This document shows positions 7,093-14,548 of a stretch of 26,383 bases of DNA, one piece after another. Below the pieces are notes generated by a model. That model was not told where the DNA came from and made no database searches. It was given only the letters and a program-made list of their open reading frames with translations. The stretch covers positions 1 through 26,383 of the forward strand of contig CBDUXT010000080.1 of NCBI GenBank assembly GCA_965371245.1, given 5' to 3'. Position 1 is the stretch's first letter. Every line of letters starts with the position of its first letter. The translations under genes and the position numbers were made by a program. Origin of the DNA: CBDUXT01 sp965371245. Lineage in GTDB: Bacteria; Planctomycetota; Phycisphaerae; UBA1845.

Positions 7093-7718
7093 ATGTTTCT
7101 CAAGCGTTTGGAACGACGCAAGGGTCGCAAGAAGCACACGTATTGGGCGCTCGTCGAATCGTATCGCACGGGCAAAGGCTCCCGGCATCGTGTGGTCGCG
7201 TATCTCGGTGAACTGTCGAAACGAGAGAGCCGGGTAGGTCGGGTCATCGACCCGGCAGGGCGTGGCACCGATATCTCATCCCAATACGTTGACCTGCCCG
7301 CCGCCAGAGCGTCGCGTGTTTTCGACTGCCGAACCGTTCTTCCCACGTATCAGGCATCGACGTGCCACGCGACTTCGCAACGCCACCGCGCTAAGGGTAC
7401 GCGCGAATCCGTACGACGTCGAACGTGGCCCGAAGGTGCCGGGTCGATGACCCGACCTACCAAAGCGCGGACTGCTACGAGTGTTCGCCCCGGACAGCCA
7501 AGATGGCCGACGGGAGCAAGCGAACGATACGATTGCGATGCGTCACCAAGCCGGATGATGCTCAAAATGTCTTGCTCAACCGGCTGGGTCTTGACCTTCC
7601 CCAACGACTGAAAAGGATCGATGAAATCGAACAAATGCAGTCACGACTCTTGCGAAAAGTCAGCCCTGACGATAACGCCAAGGCCGATATCACTTTGCAA
7701 CTACGTAACTTGGGCTAG
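7093..7718 (+). pseudogene. Internally deleted IS1634-like transposase
   Basis: Two pieces of one transposase remain. ATG 7093 opens an N-terminal piece of about 46 residues (MFLKRLERRKGRKKHTYWAL, then RVVAYLGELSKRE) typical of IS1634-type DDE transposases. From about 7465 a second frame gives the C-terminal end (DGSKRTIRLRCVTKPD, then LLNRLGLDLPQRLKR), and its TAG stop at 7716-7718 lies within the right terminal repeat. The pieces are in different frames, and the catalytic DDE core between them is gone. The gap is filled by the palindromic element at 7233-7461. The gene cannot make an active transposase. Family assignment rests on recognition of the two ends only. Confidence 0.65.
7233..7461. 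mobile_element. 229-bp element with perfect 25-bp terminal inverted repeats, nested in the transposase remnant
   Basis: Positions 7233-7257 and 7437-7461 are exact reverse complements over 25 bp, and pairing stops sharply at both ends. Each arm is itself a small hairpin (cgggtc-atc-gacccg). A second internal inverted repeat links 7260-7268 (gcgtggcac) with 7362-7370. There is no recognisable coding sequence. The arm recurs exactly at 26274-26298. This is consistent with a MITE-like or REP-doublet element that inserted into, or recombined within, the IS. Confidence 0.65.
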
Positions 7719-7721
7719 AAT
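7716..7721 (+). promoter_or_regulatory. Putative -10 box at the IS/chromosome junction
   Basis: TAGAAT begins in the last three bases of the IS right repeat and ends in flanking DNA, 33 bases before the dehydrogenase ATG. TTGCAA at 7695-7700 could serve as a poor -35 with a 15-bp spacer. If used, it would be a promoter created by the insertion. Confidence 0.3.
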
Positions 7722-7754
7722 CGGCGCTGGTGAAAGATTGCGGGGAGGCCACGC

Positions 7755-8648
7755 ATGACGGATTCGAAGGTCGGGGTGATCGGCACGGGCATCATGGGAG
7801 CACCCATGGCGCGCAATCTGATGCGCGCGGGCTATCAGGTCAGCGTTCACACGCGTACGCGGGATCGGGCCGAGGAATTGCTCGACGAAGGAGCCGGTTG
7901 GCACGAATCGCCGGCCGGCCTTGCTTCCGCCGTCGATGTGGTCATCTCGATCGTCCCGGATTCACCCGACGTCGAGACCGTCTTCTTGGGCTCCGGCGGT
8001 GTCTGTGAGGCGCTTCGCCCGGGAAGGCTGTGCATCGATATGTCCACGGTGGCGCCGGAGACCTCCCGGCGGGTGGGCGAAGAGGTGGTCCGGCGCGGCG
8101 GGGCCTTCATCGATGCACCCGTCTCCGGGGGCGGTACGGGCGCGAAGACCGGGACGTTGGCGATTATGGCTGGGGGCAAGGCCGAGGATATCGACCGCGC
8201 CACGCCGATCTTCGATGTGCTGGGAAAATCCACGGTCCACTGCGGGCCGGTCGGCAACGGGCAGCTCACCAAGCTGTGTAATCAGATTCTCGGCGGGCTG
8301 AACCTGTTGGCCGTCAGCGAGGCGATCCAGTTCGCAAGCCATGTGGGGCTCGATCCGAAAGTGATGTTGCAAGCGGTTTCGGGCGGGGCGGCCGGCTCCT
8401 GGGCGGTAAGCAACCTCGGACCGAGAATGCTCGGCCGCGACTTCGCCCCCATGTTCATGATCGACCTGCAGCAGAAGGATCTTCGACTCGCGCTGAGCAC
8501 GGCGCGTGCGAACAACATCCCACTTCCGGGTACGGCCTTGGTGACGCAACTGCTGGCTTCGAATCAGGCCCATGGGGAGGGTCGGGAAGGGACGCAGGCT
8601 CTGGTGAAGACGTTGGAACGCCTCATTGGCGGAGTGGCCAAGTCGTAG
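7755..8648 (+). CDS. NAD(P)-dependent beta-hydroxyacid dehydrogenase (3-hydroxyisobutyrate dehydrogenase / tartronate semialdehyde reductase family)
   Basis: This 297-residue cytoplasmic enzyme is of normal family length. The N-terminal Rossmann motif is GVIGTGIMGAPMARNL, followed by a HTRTRDRAEEL segment; an Arg after beta-2 fits NADP binding, but this is not certain. The substrate loop is VSGGGTGAKTGTLAIMAGG. The catalytic lysine is K173 in GNGQLTKLCNQI, with Asn176 beside it, as in the family. The C-terminal helical domain includes the QKDLRLAL motif. These enzymes interconvert beta-hydroxyacids and semialdehydes, for instance in valine or glycolate/glyoxylate metabolism; the exact substrate cannot be read from the sequence. 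A ribosome site ggggagg (7741-7747) supports ATG 7755. The gene stands alone between the IS remnant and a gene-free stretch. Confidence 0.88.
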   Translation: MTDSKVGVIGTGIMGAPMARNLMRAGYQVSVHTRTRDRAEELLDEGAGWHESPAGLASAVDVVISIVPDSPDVETVFLGSGGVCEALRPGRLCIDMSTVAPETSRRVGEEVVRRGGAFIDAPVSGGGTGAKTGTLAIMAGGKAEDIDRATPIFDVLGKSTVHCGPVGNGQLTKLCNQILGGLNLLAVSEAIQFASHVGLDPKVMLQAVSGGAAGSWAVSNLGPRMLGRDFAPMFMIDLQQKDLRLALSTARANNIPLPGTALVTQLLASNQAHGEGREGTQALVKTLERLIGGVAKS

Positions 8649-8651
8649 TGC

Positions 8652-8703
8652 AAAAAAACACCCGGCTCCGCAACGCCGGTGTACCGGAGCGCGTCGCCGG
8701 GTG
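8652..8703 (-). terminator. Intrinsic terminator for minus-strand transcription
   Basis: The arms cacccggc (8659-8666) and gccgggtg (8696-8703) pair, with an inner tccg/cgga stem. On the minus strand the hairpin is followed directly by seven T (the A-run 8652-8658). It would stop transcripts coming leftward from the ClC gene and protect the dehydrogenase gene, although it lies over 600 bases beyond the ClC stop. Apart from this and a ggaccc/gggtcc stem near 8969-8999, 8704-9331 holds nothing I can support; the open frames there look non-coding. Confidence 0.5.
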
Positions 8704-9331
8704 GTTCCACCCCCTCCAGAGTGCTATTGGCTATCTGATCCGCGGACGGCTCATGCGGGCAGGCCGAGATCTGCGCGCGCACCTTCCGTGATCGGTTTCC
8801 CCTACTACCCTCTTTCCCGTGAGCTTGCTTCTGAGCGTGTGACGGGCGGCCTTCTGGACGGCCTTCCCGGCTGTGATCGAACGACCATCACCTGGATTGG
8901 CATATTACGGATGTTTGCCCCGGGTGTCAAACATAACTTCCCCACATTCTCAATTTTTTTCTTCCTCGGACCCTGGAATGTCCTTGTTTCACGGGGTCCA
9001 GCCTTCGTTGTTGTGTGAAATCAGGAAAACCACAAGGCGCCAACACGTCGGCCGTGGGTGGCAGAGCGGCTTGAGTCATCTGTGTATATCCCCTGAGCCA
9101 TTGCGATTCCGGTCAACTCGCCAGGACGTGACGAGCAAGCGCCGATTCTGTGGTTTCTTGAATTGCCGCGCGCAGCTATGGATGGCGCAACATTCGCCGC
9201 CTTGTGACCAATGTGTGGCACTCGCGCGCGCACAACGAAATGGCGTGTAGACCTGGGTAAGCGGTAGGTTGACAAGCTGGTTGAGGCAACGCTGGGCGGG
9301 CGGGACGTCGCGCGCCTCGGTTCCTGATTTA

Positions 9332-11134
9332 TCAGGTTTGGCGATCCAGTTCGTCGTGGTATCGCCGCATGACGGCTTGGCGAGTGACGAGCCCCTCGAT
9401 TGTCGTTCTCTCCTCGGAACCCATGACGGGGAGGGATTCAACGTCGCTACGGGCGAACTTATCGAGAACCTCGTCGAGTGTCTCGCTTCCGGTTACCGTG
9501 GGGACGCCGGCCCGGAGCAACTCGCCGACGAGCAGAAGTGAGACGGCCTCCGGCTGCAGAAGAGCGCTGCGCACGTCCCGGCCGGTGATCATGCCCTGAT
9601 ATACGCCCTGGTCATCGACGACAGCGAAGTCGATGGCGTCGGTCCGTGCCGCGACATCGAGGAGGGTCTGAAGCGGGTCGTCGGCCTGGACCGTCGGCGG
9701 GGTTTGTTTCTCGACGTCATCGACCGTGATGCGCCGGAGGATGGTGAGGTCGGCGATGGCCCCGATTCGGACGCCGCGCCGCCGCAGCTTGAGGGTGTAG
9801 ATGCTGTCACGCAGCAGGAGCTGCGCGACGGCGGTGGCGACGATCGCCGCGAACATGACCGGTAGCACGACCTTGGGCTCGCGCGTGATCTCGTAGAGCA
9901 TGACGATGGCCGTGAGGGGAGCATGGGTCGTACCCGCGACGAGGGCGGCCATGCCCACCAGCGCGTACACGCCGGCACTCGACTCGGGGATGACGTGCAT
10001 CTTTACCAACGCCAGCCCGAAGGCACCGCCGAGTGTGGCCCCCATCAGCAGCGAAGGCGCGAAGACGCCGCCCGACCCACCGCTGCCGAGCGTGAAGCAC
10101 GTGGCGAGCAGCTTGAGCACAAACAGGGCGCACACAGCCAGCACCGATGCCTGAAGCAGATCAGGCGACAACATGGCTTGGATGGTCGGGTATCCGTTTC
10201 CGAAGAACTTGGGCGTTTGAGGTGATCTCGCCACCCAAACATAACACAGACCGGTCAACCCCAGCGCGACGGCGCCGAGGGCCGGTTTAAGGACATCCGG
10301 CATGCGGAGCCGGTCGGCGAGATCCTCGGTGAAGTAGAGCGCGCGGATGAACAAAACGGCCGCGAACGCGCAGAGTAGCCCGAGAACCAGGAAAAGTGGC
10401 AGTTCGAGACCGCTGAAGACATAGCCGGCCCCGCGCAGGGCGGACACCTCGAAGATGGCCGCGTCCTCGCCGCGGATCGCGTGCATCACTGAGCAACTGA
10501 TGACGCTGCTGAACACCACTGGGGAGAAGGTGCGGAAGGAGAAATCTTTCAAGAAGATCTCCAGGGCGAACATGACGCCCGCAATCGGAGCGTTGAAGAT
10601 GGCTCCGATTCCCGCGGACACGCCGCAGGCGACCACGATGCCGCGCTGTCGTTTTTCGAGGTTGAAAAACTGCCCGACACTGCTGCCGATGGCGGCCCCG
10701 ATTTGAATGATGGGACCCTCGGTGCCCGCCGAGCCGCCGGAGCCAATCGTCAAAGCGCTGGCTACCGCCTTCGTAGCCGCTACGCGAGGTCTGATCTCCC
10801 CGCCTCGCCGATAGAGCGCGTCCATGACCTCGGGGACGCCGTGCCCTTTGGCTTCCCGCGCCAGGTAATACGTAATGTGCCCGACAATCAGCGCACCGAC
10901 CGTCGGAAGGACGATCAGCATCCAACCGCGACCGGCGTACAACCCCTGCTCCCCATAGGCGAGATGTCGCACGGACTCGATCAGACGAAAGAAGAGGTCC
11001 GCGAAGGCCCCGGTGGCGATGCCGATCAGGATCGACAGCAGGACCAGGAAGTACTCATCGCGCAGCCCGACCCGGTCGATGGCGCGGCGGAGCCGCTGGC
11101 CCCGAAGGAGCATTCTCTTGACGGTCGGGGACAC
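9332..11134 (-). CDS. ClC-type chloride channel/transporter with C-terminal CBS domains
   Basis: This 600-residue protein has a ClC membrane core over about residues 28-440 and two CBS domains in the last 130 or so. Selectivity motifs are GHGVPEV (98-104), GSGGSAGTEGP with the gating glutamate at E139, GSGGSGGVFAPSLLMG, and a late SIYTLKL that may hold the anion-coordinating Tyr. The position of the inner proton glutamate of E. coli ClC-ec1 (E203) appears to be Ile193 in FALEIFL. Proton coupling therefore cannot be assumed, although some exchangers lack this residue. CBS domains usually sense adenine nucleotides. The start is GTG 11134, with AAAGG about nine bases upstream; ATG 11113 is a good alternative. 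The gene is divergent from the carbonic-anhydrase-like gene. Expected role: anion transport across the inner membrane. Confidence 0.9.
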   Translation of the reverse strand: MSPTVKRMLLRGQRLRRAIDRVGLRDEYFLVLLSILIGIATGAFADLFFRLIESVRHLAYGEQGLYAGRGWMLIVLPTVGALIVGHITYYLAREAKGHGVPEVMDALYRRGGEIRPRVAATKAVASALTIGSGGSAGTEGPIIQIGAAIGSSVGQFFNLEKRQRGIVVACGVSAGIGAIFNAPIAGVMFALEIFLKDFSFRTFSPVVFSSVISCSVMHAIRGEDAAIFEVSALRGAGYVFSGLELPLFLVLGLLCAFAAVLFIRALYFTEDLADRLRMPDVLKPALGAVALGLTGLCYVWVARSPQTPKFFGNGYPTIQAMLSPDLLQASVLAVCALFVLKLLATCFTLGSGGSGGVFAPSLLMGATLGGAFGLALVKMHVIPESSAGVYALVGMAALVAGTTHAPLTAIVMLYEITREPKVVLPVMFAAIVATAVAQLLLRDSIYTLKLRRRGVRIGAIADLTILRRITVDDVEKQTPPTVQADDPLQTLLDVAARTDAIDFAVVDDQGVYQGMITGRDVRSALLQPEAVSLLLVGELLRAGVPTVTGSETLDEVLDKFARSDVESLPVMGSEERTTIEGLVTRQAVMRRYHDELDRQT

Positions 11135-11183
11135 GGCTCAAGCCTTTGTGTAGACGAAACGCGAGACCGTACCAACGCACCGT

Positions 11184-11219
11184 GCCGGCTGCAAGCGAAC
11201 GCTTGTTGCATCGGCCGGC
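11184..11219. promoter_or_regulatory. Long hairpin in the ClC / carbonic anhydrase divergent region
   Basis: Outer arms gccggc (11184-11189 and 11214-11219) enclose tgcaagcg (11190-11197) and cgcttgttgca (11200-11210), which pair with two bulged T. The structure sits mid-way in the 162-base divergent region, so it could be a leader structure or operator for either gene. There is no T-tract on either side. Confidence 0.35.
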
Positions 11220-11282
11220 TTCGTTGAGTTGAGACGGTCGCGGCGTCGGCTCGAAGTGCTCGCCGTAAGCCTACCTGGACCC

Positions 11283-11288
11283 TACAAT
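11283..11288 (+). promoter_or_regulatory. Putative -10 box (TACAAT) just before the carbonic-anhydrase-like gene
   Basis: TACAAT ends eight bases before ATG 11297, and there is no Shine-Dalgarno sequence in between. If used, transcription would begin at or next to the start codon, giving a leaderless mRNA. No clear -35 is visible. Confidence 0.35.
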
Positions 11289-11296
11289 CCCGTCCG

Positions 11297-11818
11297 ATGG
11301 ATGAGCCGATCAGGCCGACCCTTGGACGCAACGTGTACCTCGCCCCAACCGCCTATGTTGCGGGCGATGTGGCGATCGGTGACGAATCGACGGTGATGCA
11401 CCACGTCACGATCCGCGGGGACATTGCGCCGATCCGAATCGGAGCGCGCGTGAACATCCAGGACGGAGCGGTCGTTCACACGCGTCACGGCGTCCCCCTG
11501 GACATCGAGGATGATGTCGGCGTGGGTCATCGAGCCGTCGTCCACTGCCGACGAGTGGGAAGCCGCTCGTTGATCGGTATCGGGGCGATCGTACTGGATG
11601 ATTGTGACGTCGGGAGCCGGTGCATCGTTGCCGCGGGGGCGCTTCTTCCCCCCAACACCGTCGTGCCGGACGGGTCGGTCATCATGGGCGTCCCGGGCCG
11701 GGTCGTTCGCGACGTGACCGCCGCGGACCTGGCGACCATTGACCATGTCGTCTCGAGTTACATTCGCCTGGGGCGCCTTCACGCGGCCGGTCGATATCCC
11801 AATATTACCGGCGTGTGA
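11297..11818 (+). CDS. Gamma-carbonic-anhydrase family protein (YrdA/CamH-like hexapeptide repeat)
   Basis: This 173-residue left-handed beta-helix protein is of typical family length. Hexapeptide repeats run from about residue 12 to 140. The signature IRGDIAPIRIG carries Arg40 and Asp42, followed by NIQDGAVVH with Gln55 and His61. GHRAVVH carries His78 and His83 with the five-residue spacing expected of the zinc ligands; the three histidines would come together at a trimer interface. It lacks the acidic loop of archaeal Cam, as in YrdA/CamH types, many of which show little or no carbonic anhydrase activity. The likely role is CO2/bicarbonate interconversion or a related acyl- or zinc-binding task. 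The start is ATG 11297, with no ribosome site but a -10-like TACAAT close upstream. The gene is divergent from the ClC transporter. Confidence 0.85.
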   Translation: MDEPIRPTLGRNVYLAPTAYVAGDVAIGDESTVMHHVTIRGDIAPIRIGARVNIQDGAVVHTRHGVPLDIEDDVGVGHRAVVHCRRVGSRSLIGIGAIVLDDCDVGSRCIVAAGALLPPNTVVPDGSVIMGVPGRVVRDVTAADLATIDHVVSSYIRLGRLHAAGRYPNITGV

Positions 11819-12145
11819 CCGAATCTACCGGTACCGTTCAGCAAGCCACGAGGCGCGGGGGCTGCGCTCGGATAGCGACCTTGGGCATCCGGTCTTGCGG
11901 CCAATAGGGCAGTCAGTGGTTATAAATGTTCGGTGGAATTCCAATAGTCGTCGGATCGATCCGGGCGCACACTGTATGGGCCGCGTGCATTGGCGAGGCG
12001 CGCGTGGTCGGCACGGTCAAAAGATGGTGTATTTTTCGCAAACTTCAGGCGACCGCGAACGTCTCTTATGCTGGGGGCGATCTCGGTGCGCGGACCGCGC
12101 GACGATACGGGCTCGTGTTGTGCCCGGAGGAGACAACCACCACCG

Positions 12146-14458
12146 GTGAACGACAGACCGGACAATCCGGCCGTGTCCGGCAGGGCGCCGACTGTGCTCG
12201 GCGACTTTGAGTTGCTTCAGGAGATTGGTCGCGGCGGCATGGGGACGGTTTATCGGTCCTGGCAGCGATCCTTGAAGCGGACGGTCGCCGTCAAGGTCTT
12301 GGGTCGCCAAGTGAGTGCTTCGTCCACGGCCGTGGTGCGTTTCCAGCGCGAGGCACAGGCGGCGGCCAAACTCAACCATGAGCACATCGTTCCGATCTTC
12401 GCGCTCGGCGAAGAGGACGGCGTCTACTACTACGCGATGGAACTGATCGACGGACCCGGGCTGAACACCATCATCCTTCGGGCTCGAGCCGGATCGGACG
12501 CCACGCCCTCTGATCTGGCGGAAACGGTCGCCCTCAGCGGACCTGAGCCGGGAGCGGGCGCGACCGAAGGTCAACAACAGGACGCGCGGGCGGCCCCGAA
12601 TTCGTCCGGGGTTATGCCCGCTGAGCCATGCGCCACGGAGGAGCATTTTTCCGAGGTGGCGGCGCACATCAGGTCCATCGCCGACGCACTGGAGTATGCG
12701 CATCAAAACGGTGTGATCCATCGGGACATCAAGCCTCATAACCTGATCATGGGTAGCGACGGCAAGCTGATGGTTTCAGACTTCGGCCTGGCGCGGCTCT
12801 TGGAGCAGCCGGGCGTCACGATGACGGGCGAGATGATCGGATCGCCTCTGTACATGTCACCCGAGCAAATCAACGGAGGTCCCAATGCGGTGGACCGTCG
12901 GGCGGACGTTTACTCGCTCGGCGCGACGATGTACGAGTGGCTCGCCCTAAACCCTCCCTACCCGGGAGACTCCCGCGAGCAGGTGATCAGCCGGATCCTC
13001 ACGTCCGAGCCTTGCCGGCTCTCGGTCCACAACCCGTTGGTCCCGGTCGATCTGGAGACCATTTGCCTCAAGGCGATTGAGCGCGACCCCGACCGTCGCT
13101 ATGCCACGGCCGGTGAGTTTCGCGACGATCTTGCCCGGTTCCTTCAGAAGCGACCGATCAAGGCACGCCGCGCGGGTCCCTCCACGCGCTTTCGGCGCTT
13201 TGTCAGGCGTCATCCGGTGGCGTCGCTCGGTGCGCTGGCGGCCATGGTCGCGATCTCGCTGGGCGTGGCGCTGGTGAACACGGGGCGAAAGGTCAAGGAC
13301 CAAACGGCTGTGGCTGCGGAGGTGCGGCAGGAGAACGAGATGCTCCTGGACCTGTTGGACAAGCTTCCGCTGGAGAAGTTGATCATCGGCGCCCCGCTCA
13401 AGGTTGCCGGTGCGGCGGTGCCGTTTCTTCAAGGCGTTGTCGGCGACGATGCGGACGCCGAGGGCGCGGACCCGTTGTCGGCCGGTTCGCCGGTGGGGAT
13501 CGCGCGGCGCGCGGCGCGCGATCTGTACGAAGCCCTGGTTCCGGGCGGCTGGGCCGGGCAGATCCCAGGCGGCGAAAACGACACGGCGGCGCTTCTGGGT
13601 CGAGCCATGAGCCTGAGTCTTTGGCAGACGAACCCGGACGAGGCACTCCGTCTGGTGACTGAGTATCTCGACCAGCGACCGAATCAAGTTCAGGCCCTTC
13701 AGTATCGAGCGGCGCTCTTGGGGCGGCTCGGGCAGTTTCCGGCGATGCTCGCGGATGCCGAGAGCCTTGTTCGCCTCCAGCCGGACAGGACCCATGCCTA
13801 CCTTTGGCGTGGGCTCGCCCACATTCTTCTCGGTGAGCCGGGAGCCGGTCGGCTTGATCTGGCGCGGGCGAGGAAACTGCCGGGCGCGTCATTCTGGGTC
13901 GAGGTCTTGATGGGGCTGGCCCTGGGTCAGGCGGAGCGAGACATCGAAGCCGTGTTGACTCTCGACGAAGTTCTCGGCGACAACCCTGACGTTACGGTGG
14001 CACTTCTGGCACGCGCCTACGCACGGTCGCGCCTCGGCGATGGGGCGGGCGCCGTGACTGATCTGACGACCGTGATCGAGCTTCGTCCCGATGACGCCGA
14101 TGCGATCGTGTTGCGTGGTGACCATCACATCCAGCTGGAGGATTTCGAGGCGGCGGCGGACGACTACTTCGAAGCCATGGAGCTGGTCGGCGAGACCACG
14201 GCGATCCTGATTCGCTGGGTGTATGCCCGGTCGCATCAGCGAAGCCTGTCGCGCGGTCAGGGAGCGAACGCGGATCCGGCAACGACGGGTGCCGTTCAAA
14301 CGGCCCCGACCCAGCCGTCAAGCGATGCGTCGATGCGACCGGCGGAACGATGGCTCCGCCGCTTTTTTCCTCACGGCGCTTCGGAGCCGCTTGATACCCA
14401 TTCGCTTTCCGCCAGCACCTCCGGTCGCGCGTGGTGGCGGGTCTTGTTCCCCGGCTGA
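12146..14458 (+). CDS. Membrane-anchored Ser/Thr protein kinase with TPR-like repeats
   Basis: This 770-residue protein has an active-looking N-terminal PASTA/PknB-like kinase domain: glycine loop IGRGGMGTVY, Lys50 in VAVKVLG, HRDIKPHN with Asp194, DFGLAR with Asp212, and YMSPEQ. About 50 low-complexity residues (roughly 115-166) are inserted between the hinge and the catalytic loop. A single transmembrane helix follows at about 355-378 (VASLGALAAMVAISLGVALV), then a short coiled coil and TPR-like helical repeats from about 485 to 690. The layout suggests a cytoplasmic kinase with an extracytoplasmic TPR sensor or scaffold, a common planctomycete type. GTG 12146 is chosen because it begins close to the kinase fold (LGDFELLQEIG); GGAGGAG lies rather far upstream. 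ATG 12068 and TTG 11990 are in-frame alternatives. The gap 11819-12145 shows no gene; a TATAAA at 11921 is a possible promoter element. Confidence 0.88.
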   Translation: MNDRPDNPAVSGRAPTVLGDFELLQEIGRGGMGTVYRSWQRSLKRTVAVKVLGRQVSASSTAVVRFQREAQAAAKLNHEHIVPIFALGEEDGVYYYAMELIDGPGLNTIILRARAGSDATPSDLAETVALSGPEPGAGATEGQQQDARAAPNSSGVMPAEPCATEEHFSEVAAHIRSIADALEYAHQNGVIHRDIKPHNLIMGSDGKLMVSDFGLARLLEQPGVTMTGEMIGSPLYMSPEQINGGPNAVDRRADVYSLGATMYEWLALNPPYPGDSREQVISRILTSEPCRLSVHNPLVPVDLETICLKAIERDPDRRYATAGEFRDDLARFLQKRPIKARRAGPSTRFRRFVRRHPVASLGALAAMVAISLGVALVNTGRKVKDQTAVAAEVRQENEMLLDLLDKLPLEKLIIGAPLKVAGAAVPFLQGVVGDDADAEGADPLSAGSPVGIARRAARDLYEALVPGGWAGQIPGGENDTAALLGRAMSLSLWQTNPDEALRLVTEYLDQRPNQVQALQYRAALLGRLGQFPAMLADAESLVRLQPDRTHAYLWRGLAHILLGEPGAGRLDLARARKLPGASFWVEVLMGLALGQAERDIEAVLTLDEVLGDNPDVTVALLARAYARSRLGDGAGAVTDLTTVIELRPDDADAIVLRGDHHIQLEDFEAAADDYFEAMELVGETTAILIRWVYARSHQRSLSRGQGANADPATTGAVQTAPTQPSSDASMRPAERWLRRFFPHGASEPLDTHSLSASTSGRAWWRVLFPG
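14340..14368 (+). terminator. Intrinsic-terminator-like hairpin inside the kinase gene
   Basis: A seven-bp GC-rich stem, cggcgga with tccgccg (14340-14346 and 14355-14361), is followed by c and six T (14363-14368). This is the form of a rho-independent terminator, but it lies about 90 bases before the kinase stop codon, in codons for RPAERWLRRFF. ggctccg (14352-14358) can instead pair with cggagcc (14382-14388), which would disrupt the stem. Confidence 0.4.
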
Positions 14459-14548
14459 TGGAACCCGGCGTGTGCGCGTGCATGCCCACTCCCGCGGCAT
14501 CATTCCTAATGTGCTCTATCGTCAGTCGCCAAGCATCCTGCACGCACC

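Larger units (their letters stand above)
6910..7718 (+). mobile_element. Remnant of an IS1634-like insertion sequence with terminal inverted repeats
   Basis: The ends are inverted repeats. The left is ctagcccaagttacg followed by cag and tagttg (6910-6933); the right is caacta followed by cgtaacttgggctag (7698-7718). They match perfectly over 15 bp plus 6 bp, apart from three extra bases on the left. Inside are the beginning and the end of one transposase, with the middle missing. An intact IS of this type would be about twice as long. No clear target duplication flanks the ends, so it is an old insertion or the flanks have changed. It separates the polysaccharide operon from the dehydrogenase gene. 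Confidence 0.7.

Noticed and set aside
7024..7611. Open frame of 195 codons across the IS remnant
   Set aside because: Only the first part (from 7093) resembles transposase; the rest reads through the palindromic element and then through the transposase C-terminus in the wrong frame. It is treated as a pseudogene.
8969..8999. ggaccc/gggtcc stem next to a T-run
   Set aside because: The T-run precedes the hairpin on the plus strand and becomes an A-run behind it on the minus strand, so it is not an intrinsic terminator in either direction.
9051..9125. tRNA-like look of ggtggcagagcggcttgag
   Set aside because: The start resembles a class II tRNA D-arm, but no anticodon stem, T-loop or acceptor pairing can be made.
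8626..9250. Overlapping plus-strand frames after the dehydrogenase
   Set aside because: No ribosome site, no domain-like sequence, and composition unlike neighbouring proteins; treated as non-coding.
11990..12145. N-terminal extension of the Ser/Thr kinase from TTG 11990
   Set aside because: The added 52 residues are Arg-rich and low in structure, and the kinase fold starts right after GTG 12146; the extension is probably untranslated leader.
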